From the NCBI GenBank assembly GCA_030654645.1, contig JAURXC010000379.1:1-19148 (forward strand): DNA of 19,148 nt, in the 5' to 3' direction. Made by a program: the position numbers and the translations under genes. Below the pieces are notes generated by a model. It did no database searches. It was not told the origin of the DNA and saw nothing but the letters and a program-made list of their open reading frames with translations. This DNA is from Deltaproteobacteria bacterium. GTDB taxonomy: Bacteria > Desulfobacterota > Desulfuromonadia > Geobacterales > Pseudopelobacteraceae. Positions 14,401 to 19,148 of the stretch are shown here, piece after piece (positions within the stretch are counted from its first letter, which is position 1; each line of letters opens with the position of its first letter).

Positions 14401-14448
14401 TTGTGGTACGCTTTTGGTACTCAAACAGGTATCGAAAAGGGTGCATAA
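14401..14448 (+). promoter_or_regulatory. Promoter/operator region of the first toxin-antitoxin module
   Basis: Two TGGTAC copies (14404-14409 and 14415-14420), 11 nt apart centre to centre, precede the antitoxin ATG by about 30 nt. Repeated GGTAC blocks are common in Phd/YefM operators, where antitoxin represses its own operon. The exact promoter hexamers are not certain. Confidence 0.5.
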
Positions 14449-14721
14449 ATGAATGCTATTCCGGCACAGGAAATCAAGCGGCGAGGTATTGCCGCATTGG
14501 ACGATATCATCGCCAACGGTGATGTGCACATCATCCGCAACAACCAACCCCAGTATGTTGTTCTGTCTGAAAAGCGTTACCAGGAGCTGGTGGCAGAGGC
14601 CAATGAGGCCTATCTGGCGCGGGTAAGGGCTTCGTTGAAGGACGTCAAGGCTGGCCGGGTGAAAAAATTTGCAACGGCGGATGAACTGCTCATGGCGCTA
14701 GATTCGGAAGACGACGACTGA
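14449..14721 (+). CDS. Type II antitoxin, Phd/YefM family
   Basis: A 90-residue antitoxin. The N-terminal DNA-binding fold is recognisable by I-P-A-Q-E-I-K-R-R-G-I, D-D-I-I and H-I-I-R-N-N-Q-P-Q-Y-V-V-L-S-E-K-R-Y-Q-E-L, the Phd/YefM core. The acidic C-terminal tail (E-L-L-M-A-L-D-S-E-D-D-D) is the usual toxin-neutralising end. It overlaps the toxin start by one base (TGATG at 14719-14723), the usual arrangement of coupled antitoxin and toxin. It likely represses its own operon at the TGGTAC repeats upstream. Confidence 0.88.
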   Translation: MNAIPAQEIKRRGIAALDDIIANGDVHIIRNNQPQYVVLSEKRYQELVAEANEAYLARVRASLKDVKAGRVKKFATADELLMALDSEDDD

Positions 14722-14996
14722 TGTATAGTATCACCACACCACGGCAGTTTCTCCGTCAGGCCCGCAGATTCTTCAAGAAACATCCCGACCTCAAGCCCCG
14801 CTTTGCCGAAGTTATCAATGAACTGCAACTCGACCCGTTTCAACCCGCTTTGAAGCTGCATCCGCTGGGTGGAAAACTCAGCGGATGCCATGCCGTCAGC
14901 CTCACCTACAGTTACAGAATTACTCTGACATTGCTTGTAACCGACCTGGAGATCATACTTCTCGACATAGGCAGCCATGACGAGGTGTATCGCTGA
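14721..14996 (+). CDS. Type II toxin, RelE/ParE superfamily (YafQ-like)
   Basis: A 91-residue RelE-fold protein: F-L-R-Q-A-R-R-F-F-K-K-H-P-D-L, P-L-G-G-K-L-S-G-C-H-A-V, Y-S-Y-R-I-T-L-T-L and the end L-L-D-I-G-S-H-D-E-V-Y-R. RelE members cut mRNA on the ribosome, while ParE members poison gyrase; the H-D-E-V-Y ending is closest to YafQ/RelE. Small size and the partner antitoxin one base upstream fix the call at superfamily level. No separate promoter is seen. Confidence 0.85.
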   Translation: MYSITTPRQFLRQARRFFKKHPDLKPRFAEVINELQLDPFQPALKLHPLGGKLSGCHAVSLTYSYRITLTLLVTDLEIILLDIGSHDEVYR

Positions 14997-15027
14997 GAGT
15001 TCTCGCAAAACGTTTTCCATTCTGTCC

Positions 15028-15056
15028 TTGCCCATAAGTCGTTATTAGTTTATCTT
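15028..15056 (+). promoter_or_regulatory. Candidate sigma-70 promoter of the riboswitch transcript
   Basis: TTGCCC (15028-15033) and TATCTT (15051-15056) are separated by exactly 17 nt, each matching consensus at 4 of 6 positions. Initiation around 15063 would put the transcript start just before the first riboswitch helix. Confidence 0.45.
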
Positions 15057-15067
15057 CTCCAACCAGT

Positions 15068-15147
15068 TCCATCGAAAAGGCACAGCACGGGCAACCGTGT
15101 GTCGCAAAGCTACCATCCCACCGGGATAGAGGGGTTGTCGAAATGGC
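15068..15147 (+). ncRNA. GEMM-type cyclic-dinucleotide riboswitch
   Basis: The segment carries the GEMM-I pattern. P1 closes with CCATCGA (15069-15075) against TCGAAATGG (15138-15146, two bulged A). GGCACA (15079-15084) occupies the place of the GGCAAA core; the first internal hairpin is CACGG-GCAA-CCGTG (15086-15099) with a GNRA tetraloop; CGCAAAGC (15103-15110) follows; the second hairpin is ATCCC-ACC-GGGAT (15115-15127); GGGGTTGTCGA (15131-15141) matches the receptor-side GGGTTxCCGA. Members sense c-di-GMP, or 3',3'-cGAMP in a Geobacter-type subclass. An A before GGCACA rather than G may fit the cGAMP type, but I am unsure of the register. A terminator follows at 15174 and a gene at 15251. 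Confidence 0.8.
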
Positions 15148-15173
15148 AGGAGTCAGGCCCAGCATCAATTTAT

Positions 15174-15221
15174 AACGCCGCTTTTCCGGTTCTTAATGAT
15201 CGGGGGAGTGGCGTTTTTTTT
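15174..15221 (+). terminator. Intrinsic terminator, likely riboswitch expression platform
   Basis: AACGCCGCT (15174-15182) pairs with AGTGGCGTT (15207-15215), nine pairs including one G-U, followed by a T-run (15214-15221). It lies between the GEMM aptamer and the 79-aa gene, so ligand-controlled termination is the simplest model. It would also stop read-through from the upstream toxin gene. Confidence 0.8.
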
Positions 15222-15250
15222 GTTCTGATAATTCAGATGGAGGTCTGGTT

Positions 15251-15490
15251 ATGAAAATACTTTGGTCGAAACTCTTACTGCTTACCTGTATTTTGTTCTT
15301 GGCTATTCCTACAGAATCTTTTGCAGTTTTGGACGGAAGCTGTTATGGCGTTTCAATTTATGAAATAAAAAACACTTTGGAAGCCAATTTTATGGATGTC
15401 GGGGTTTATGTACATGATGGATATCCTGAAACATCCTACGGCTCCGGCTGGATTGATGATTCCTATAACGATAAGATAAACGGATTTTAA
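15251..15490 (+). CDS. Small exported protein under riboswitch control
   Basis: A 79-residue protein with a clear signal peptide (M-K-I-L-W-S-K then a hydrophobic core; likely cleavage after S-F-A, residue 25), leaving about 54 residues. The mature part is acidic and Gly/Tyr-rich with one cysteine (C31) and ends D-D-S-Y-N-D-K-I-N-G-F. I recognise no family. GGAGG (15239-15243) lies 7 nt before the ATG. Its lone position behind a GEMM riboswitch and terminator suggests that it is regulated by a cyclic dinucleotide and acts in the envelope or outside the cell. It could be a truncated larger gene, since it stops soon after a repeat-like Gly/Tyr stretch, but no continuation is visible in the next bases. 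Confidence 0.7.
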   Translation: MKILWSKLLLLTCILFLAIPTESFAVLDGSCYGVSIYEIKNTLEANFMDVGVYVHDGYPETSYGSGWIDDSYNDKINGF

Positions 15491-15534
15491 AAACATTGTA
15501 GCCAAAACTTCCTGTATCCATTAATTTATGCCGT

Positions 15535-15552
15535 AATGGGGTATTGCCCATT
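15535..15552. promoter_or_regulatory. Inverted repeat before the AbrB-type antitoxin gene
   Basis: AATGGG (15535-15540) and CCCATT (15547-15552) flank a 6-nt centre, 40 nt before the antitoxin ATG. AbrB-fold antitoxins commonly bind such sites to repress their own operon; binding here is inferred. Confidence 0.4.
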
Positions 15553-15591
15553 TGCCTGTATAGTGGTAATGTCAACGTGGAGGTAATGGAG

Positions 15592-15861
15592 ATGCTATTG
15601 CAAACGGATACAAGACGCAGAATTACCCTGCCGCCTAACTCTGGAATTAAACCGGGTGATGCGATCGATATGGAAATCCTTGAAGACGGACGTATCATGC
15701 TTATTCCTGTTGAGGCCGTTCCTAAACATCAGCTTTGGGCTTGGACAACGGAAAGCAAGAACGCTATCGAAGCCTCGATTCTGGATCCAAGGCCGTCGAT
15801 TGTGATCGAAACGTCTGTGCAGTCTGAGAATGTGGCAAAACGGTGGGCGAATGAGAGTTGA
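15592..15861 (+). CDS. AbrB/SpoVT-fold antitoxin
   Basis: An 89-residue protein with an N-terminal AbrB (MazE/SpoVT) DNA-binding domain: T-D-T-R-R-R-I-T-L-P-P-N-S-G-I-K-P-G-D and I-D-M-E-I-L-E-D-G-R-I-M-L-I-P-V (about residues 5-43). The C-terminal half (about 50-89) is the likely toxin-binding part. ATG 15592 is chosen because GGAGG (15579-15583) is 8 nt upstream; an ATG at 15586 is too close. The stop overlaps the next gene's start by 11 nt, as usual for toxin-antitoxin pairs. Confidence 0.85.
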   Translation: MLLQTDTRRRITLPPNSGIKPGDAIDMEILEDGRIMLIPVEAVPKHQLWAWTTESKNAIEASILDPRPSIVIETSVQSENVAKRWANES

Positions 15862-16147
15862 AATTCGTCCAGCTTTTGATGAGGCGGTTATGGCTGCTGA
15901 GCTACCGATAAGGAAAGCGGCTGCAAAGATGCTTAACTTGCTGCAGTCACTGGAATTGGTTCAACTTTGGAAGTACCCCGGACTGAATTTCGAAAAACTG
16001 CATGGCATGATCGAGCCGCTTTCCGGTGAGCAGCTATATTCCATCAGGGTGACAGGCAGCGCTCGGGCCATTACTTGCCTAGTGAACGGGCCGACAATTG
16101 TGCTGATAACCCTTCATACCCAGCATGACAATGCTTATCGTAGATAG
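15851..16147 (+). CDS. RelE/ParE-like toxin partner of the AbrB-type antitoxin
   Basis: A 98-residue protein (ATG 15851) with RelE/ParE-fold features: M-R-V-E-I-R-P-A-F-D-E-A-V, then F-E-K-L-H-G-M, Q-L-Y-S-I-R-V-T-G-S-A-R-A-I and the ending L-I-T-L-H-T-Q-H-D-N-A-Y-R-R. It overlaps the antitoxin by 11 nt. AbrB-fold antitoxins more often pair with MazF or VapC toxins; a RelE-fold partner is known from PrlF-YhaV but less common. The toxin activity itself is inferred from fold and context. Confidence 0.75.
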   Translation: MRVEIRPAFDEAVMAAELPIRKAAAKMLNLLQSLELVQLWKYPGLNFEKLHGMIEPLSGEQLYSIRVTGSARAITCLVNGPTIVLITLHTQHDNAYRR

Positions 16148-16223
16148 TTTCCGTTCTGACAAAAGTTTTTAGATTCCGTCCAGCTATTGTCCGTGTGTGT
16201 CTGTGGCAAAAAAGGTTTGAAGG

Positions 16224-16262
16224 CTTCTGATCTTCTACCAGTAGTAATCAGAAGGTTACTGG
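16224..16262 (+). other. Two mutually exclusive hairpins upstream of ribH
   Basis: CTTCTGAT (16224-16231) can pair with ATCAGAAG (16247-16254), and CCAGTA (16238-16243) with TACTGG (16257-16262). The two stems interleave, so only one can form. They precede the terminator at 16271. This is sequence-level pairing only, and no known riboswitch consensus is matched. Confidence 0.4.
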
Positions 16263-16270
16263 ACTAACCC

Positions 16271-16309
16271 CGCCCCCGCCGGAATTGACCGCGCGGGGGC
16301 GTTTTTTTT
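16271..16309 (+). terminator. Strong intrinsic terminator before ribH
   Basis: CGCCCCCGC (16271-16279) pairs perfectly with GCGGGGGCG (16293-16301), followed by eight T (16302-16309). It probably ends the toxin-antitoxin transcript. ribH starts 63 nt later and so needs its own promoter, possibly around TATGCTAGTAT at 16328-16338. The rest of the 225-nt gap 16148-16372 shows nothing else. Confidence 0.88.
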
Positions 16310-16372
16310 CTCCCCAGCACAAAAAAATATGCTAGTATTCCGATTTCTTTACGCCAGCTCATGGAGGTTGCC

Positions 16373-16840
16373 ATGCCACAATTCTTTGAAGGAAATCTTG
16401 ACGCCAAAGGCCAGAAGATCGGTATCGTTGTCAGCCGTTTCAACAGTTTTATCTGCGAACGCCTGCTGGAGGGCGCGGTGGACGCGCTGGTGCGCCATGG
16501 CGCCGATGATGCCGATATCAGCGTTGCCCGCGTTCCGGGCGCTTTTGAAATCCCCCTGGCCGCCAGGAAGATGGCCGATAGCGGAAAATACGACGCGCTC
16601 ATCTGCCTGGGCGCGGTTATCCGTGGCTCCACGCCGCATTTCGACTATGTGGCTTCTGAAGTTTCCAAGGGGGTGGCCAGCGTGTCGCTTGACAGCGGCG
16701 TGCCGATCGCCTTCGGCGTGCTGACTACCGATACCATCGAGCAGGCCGTGGAACGGGCCGGAACCAAGGCCGGCAACAAGGGCTTCGAGGCGGCGGTGAC
16801 CGCCATCGAAACAGTCAATCTGTTCAAGGCGCTTAAATAA
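16373..16840 (+). CDS. ribH: 6,7-dimethyl-8-ribityllumazine synthase
   Basis: A 155-residue lumazine synthase, which condenses 5-amino-6-ribitylamino-uracil with 3,4-dihydroxy-2-butanone-4-phosphate in riboflavin synthesis; members assemble into pentamers or 60-mers. Signature blocks: V-S-R-F-N near 20-24 (F23 stacks on the substrate), V-P-G-A-F-E-I-P at 54-61, A-V-I-R-G-S-T-P-H-F-D-Y at 81-92 with the catalytic His89, and P-I-A-F-G-V-L-T-T-D at 111-120. ATG 16373 has GGAGG 5 nt upstream. Its TAA overlaps the nusB ATG by one base (TAATG). This ribH-nusB pairing is widespread in bacteria. Confidence 0.96.
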   Translation: MPQFFEGNLDAKGQKIGIVVSRFNSFICERLLEGAVDALVRHGADDADISVARVPGAFEIPLAARKMADSGKYDALICLGAVIRGSTPHFDYVASEVSKGVASVSLDSGVPIAFGVLTTDTIEQAVERAGTKAGNKGFEAAVTAIETVNLFKALK

Positions 16841-17274
16841 TGGGACTGAGGCGAGAAGCGCGTGAGCTGGCGCTGCAGATGCTCTATGCACTGGATGCGA
16901 ATTCATCGGCCGGGGTGCGGGATACTTTTGTGGCTTTCCGTGAAGAACAGGACGAGGTGACCGCCAGGGTCAGGGTGTTTGCCGAAGAGCTGGTGCAGGG
17001 GGTCATGAGCCGGCGGGACGAGATTGATGAAGCCATCAAGGCCCGCTCCAAGAACTGGGCTCTGGCCCGCATGCCGCGCGTGGACCTGAACGTGATGCGT
17101 CTGGCGGCCTACGAGCTGATGTATTGCCCCGACATCCCCAAGAAGGTCAGCATCAACGAGGCGATCGAGATCGCCCGCCGTTTCGGCGACAAGGAATCAC
17201 CGGCTTTCGTGAACGGTATTCTGGACGAGATCGAGGCCTGTGCAAAAACTGAAACAACCGGCGAGGAACAATGA
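16840..17274 (+). CDS. nusB: Transcription antitermination factor NusB
   Basis: A 144-residue NusB, the all-helical RNA-binding protein that works with NusE (S10) on boxA RNA during rRNA transcription antitermination. The N-terminus R-R-E-A-R-E-L-A-L-Q-M-L-Y-A-L-D holds the conserved Arg/Ala cluster that contacts boxA RNA. The C-terminal part has the family block V-D-L-N-V-M-R-L-A-A-Y-E-L, then K-V-S-I-N-E-A-I-E-I-A-R-R-F-G and F-V-N-G-I-L-D. Start overlaps ribH by one base and the stop overlaps hom by 4 nt (ATGA), so ribH, nusB and hom are translationally linked. Confidence 0.95.
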   Translation: MGLRREARELALQMLYALDANSSAGVRDTFVAFREEQDEVTARVRVFAEELVQGVMSRRDEIDEAIKARSKNWALARMPRVDLNVMRLAAYELMYCPDIPKKVSINEAIEIARRFGDKESPAFVNGILDEIEACAKTETTGEEQ

Positions 17275-18587
17275 ACGATATAAAAGTAGGTCTGATAGGA
17301 TTCGGCAATATCGGCGCGGGCGTTGTCAAGCTGCTGCGCGATAATGCCGACGTTATCCGCAACAAGGTCGGAACCGGGATCGTGCTGAAACGTATCGCCG
17401 ATCTGGACATAACCAGCGACCGGGGTGTCGCGGTCGATTCCTTGATTATGACTACCGATGTCAACGAGATCTTCAATGATCCCGAAATTTCCGTCGTGAT
17501 CGAACTGATCGGCGGTTATGAGCCGGCCAAGAGCTTCGTGCTGAAGGCGATCGAAAACGGCAAGCATATCGTCACCGCCAACAAGGCCCTTCTGGCGCTG
17601 CATGGCAACGACATCTACTCCGCCGCCGCCCGCAAGGGGGTCGAGGTGCAGTTCGAGGCTTCCGTCGGCGGCGGCATTCCGGTACTGACCGCGATCAAGA
17701 GCAACCTGGCGGCCAACCGTTTCGGCAGCGTCTTTGGCATCATGAACGGCACCTGCAACTATATCCTGACCCGCATGACCCAGGAAGGGGCCGACTTTGC
17801 CGAGGTGTTGCAGGCGGCCCAGGATCTGGGCTACGCCGAGCCGGACCCGACCTTCGATATCGAGGGGGTTGACACGGCCCACAAGCTGGCGGTGCTGGTT
17901 TCGCTCTGCTTCGGCACCCGCATTGATTTCAACGCTATCTACACCGAGGGCATCACCAGCATCAGCGGACTGGATGTGAAGTTTGCCAAGGAGTTCGGTT
18001 ATCGCATCAAGCTGCTGGCGATCGGCAAGTTTTGCGACGGACAGGTGGAAGCCCGCGTGCATCCGACCATGATTCCGCTGCACAACCCGCTGGCCGATGT
18101 GAACGGGGTCTTCAACGCCATCCGCCTGACCGGTGATTTTGTCGGCCCGGTGATGTTCTACGGCCGCGGCGCCGGACAGAACCCGACCGCCAGCGCGATT
18201 GTCGGCGATCTGATCGGCCTGGCCCGCAGCATTCAGGCCGGAGCCGGGCGTCGCATGGCTCCGCTCGGTTTTCTGGATGCCTCGGTAACCGACCTGCCGA
18301 TCAAGCCGATGGCCGAGATCGTCAGCAAGTACATGCTCCGTTTCAGTGCGCTGGACAAGCCGGGAGTGCTGGGAGCCATCGCCGGATCGCTGGGCAAGCA
18401 CGGCATCAGCATCGAGTCGATGGTCCAGACCGCCCATGAGGCAGATGACTCGGCCCCGGTGCCGATCGTGATCATGACCCACGAAGCACGGGAAGGTTCA
18501 ATACAGCTGGCATTGTCTGAAATCGACCAGCTTGACATAATCTGCCAGAAAACCGCTTTCATTCGGATAGAGGACAATCTGGAATAA
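17271..18587 (+). CDS. hom: Homoserine dehydrogenase (monofunctional, with ACT domain)
   Basis: A 438-residue enzyme that reduces aspartate-semialdehyde to homoserine with NAD(P)H, for threonine, methionine and isoleucine synthesis. N-terminal Rossmann fold: L-I-G-F-G-N-I-G-A-G-V (8-18). The substrate domain has T-A-N-K-A-L-L-A near 103, F-E-A-S-V-G-G-G-I-P near 122 and G-I-M-N-G-T-C-N-Y near 151. The C-terminal ACT regulatory domain (about 355-438) starts L-R-F-S-A-L-D-K-P-G-V-L-G, and is usually the site of threonine feedback. No aspartokinase domain is attached, and length is full for this type. ATG 17271 overlaps the nusB stop; GAGG lies 5 nt upstream. Confidence 0.95.
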   Translation: MNDIKVGLIGFGNIGAGVVKLLRDNADVIRNKVGTGIVLKRIADLDITSDRGVAVDSLIMTTDVNEIFNDPEISVVIELIGGYEPAKSFVLKAIENGKHIVTANKALLALHGNDIYSAAARKGVEVQFEASVGGGIPVLTAIKSNLAANRFGSVFGIMNGTCNYILTRMTQEGADFAEVLQAAQDLGYAEPDPTFDIEGVDTAHKLAVLVSLCFGTRIDFNAIYTEGITSISGLDVKFAKEFGYRIKLLAIGKFCDGQVEARVHPTMIPLHNPLADVNGVFNAIRLTGDFVGPVMFYGRGAGQNPTASAIVGDLIGLARSIQAGAGRRMAPLGFLDASVTDLPIKPMAEIVSKYMLRFSALDKPGVLGAIAGSLGKHGISIESMVQTAHEADDSAPVPIVIMTHEAREGSIQLALSEIDQLDIICQKTAFIRIEDNLE

Positions 18588-18612
18588 TACTGAAATTATT
18601 TGGGAGGGAACC

Positions 18613-19148
18613 ATGAATACCAAAATTCTGCTCAGCGAAGATCAGATCCCCAAACAGTGGTACAACATCATCCCCGATATGCCCGGCCCGCTGGCGCCGG
18701 TCATCAACCCCCAGACCCTCAAGCCGGTCACTCCGGAGGACATGCTGGCGATTTTCCCCATGTCCCTGATCGAGCAGGAGATGTCTCCCAACCGCTGGAT
18801 CGACATCCCCGACGAAGTTCGCGACATCTACAGGCTGTGGAGGCCGTCGCCGCTGTTCCGGGCCCACCGGCTGGAGAAGGCGCTGGGAACACCGGCCAAG
18901 ATCTATTACAAGTACGAGGGCGTTTCGCCGGCCGGTTCACACAAACCCAACTCGGCCATCCCCCAGGCCTACTATAACAAGCAGGCCGGCATCCGCCGCC
19001 TGGCAACCGAGACCGGCGCCGGTCAGTGGGGCAGTTCCCTGGCGCTGGCCTGTTCCATGTTCGGCCTGGAATGCACCGTCTACATGGTCAAGGTTTCCTG
19101 CAGCCAGAAGCCTTACCGCAAGAGCATGATGCAGCTGTGGGGGGCGCA
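18613..19148 (+). CDS. Tryptophan synthase beta chain, TrpB2 type (3' truncated by window edge)
   Basis: An open frame from ATG 18613 to the last base, 178 codons plus two bases, with no stop. GGGAGGG (18602-18608) lies 4 nt upstream. It belongs to the TrpB2 group: a long N-terminal extension before the PLP site (W-Y-N-I-I-P-D-M near 16-23), then R-P-S-P-L-F-R-A, and S-H-K-P-N-S-A with the PLP-binding Lys111 (canonical TrpB has H-K-x-N as well), and A-T-E-T-G-A-G-Q-W-G-S-S at 131-142. TrpB2 enzymes make tryptophan from indole and serine and often stand apart from trpA, as here beside hom. The N-terminal half is complete. Gene follows hom by 25 nt and may share its transcript. Confidence 0.93.
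   Translation, partial: MNTKILLSEDQIPKQWYNIIPDMPGPLAPVINPQTLKPVTPEDMLAIFPMSLIEQEMSPNRWIDIPDEVRDIYRLWRPSPLFRAHRLEKALGTPAKIYYKYEGVSPAGSHKPNSAIPQAYYNKQAGIRRLATETGAGQWGSSLALACSMFGLECTVYMVKVSCSQKPYRKSMMQLWGA

Noticed and set aside
16148..16372. Possible FMN riboswitch upstream of ribH
   Set aside because: The RFN-element conserved blocks are not present; only two hairpins and a terminator can be drawn.
17109..18482. Long open frame of 457 codons on the minus strand opposite hom
   Set aside because: It lies wholly antisense to a clearly recognised homoserine dehydrogenase and nusB end. Its protein is rich in D, H, G and Q with no domain, which is what GC-rich codons give on the opposite strand.

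Overview
The window looks like a chromosomal segment from a Geobacter-like member of the Desulfuromonadales. This is inferred from the high-GC coding style, the oxygen-independent cobalamin genes (small cbiX, cbiC, cbiD), a GEMM-type cyclic-dinucleotide riboswitch of the kind common in Geobacter, and the ribH-nusB-hom-trpB2 run. Species cannot be named from sequence reading alone. All supported genes lie on the + strand.

Layout. 1-793: 3' part of a NuoG-like molybdopterin oxidoreductase. 902-1923 and 4827-5936: cobalamin genes cbiX, cbiC and cbiD, split by an AT-richer accessory block (about 1924-4826). That block holds an OLD-like ATPase/TOPRIM nuclease, a 95-bp tandem repeat with an inverted partial copy, a GxxExxY-family gene, and an unrecognised ORF that overlaps the cbiD GTG start by 4 nt. 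6159-14374: a ten-gene envelope metal cluster: a Cys-rich exported protein, a tiny ORF, an OprC/NosA-type copper TonB-dependent receptor, a dedicated TonB, two NosL-family proteins, a small exported protein, a MacB/FtsX-type permease, its ATPase, and a polytopic membrane protein with CC and CxxC motifs. 14449-16147: two toxin-antitoxin modules flanking a GEMM riboswitch, its terminator and a small exported protein. 16373-19148: housekeeping genes ribH, nusB, hom and the 5' part of trpB2.

How they work together. The copper cluster reads as a complete route from outer membrane to inner membrane. A receptor with the CxxxM and HxM copper ligands known from OprC takes up copper, powered by the adjacent TonB. 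NosL-type proteins probably bind Cu(I) in the periplasm. An ABC unit and a Cys-containing membrane protein complete the apparatus. No N2O reductase, NosD or regulator is visible, so this is not an ordinary nos operon; its final copper client is unknown. This cluster is the best candidate for an undescribed system here. The second is the riboswitch-controlled 79-aa secreted protein sitting between two toxin-antitoxin modules.
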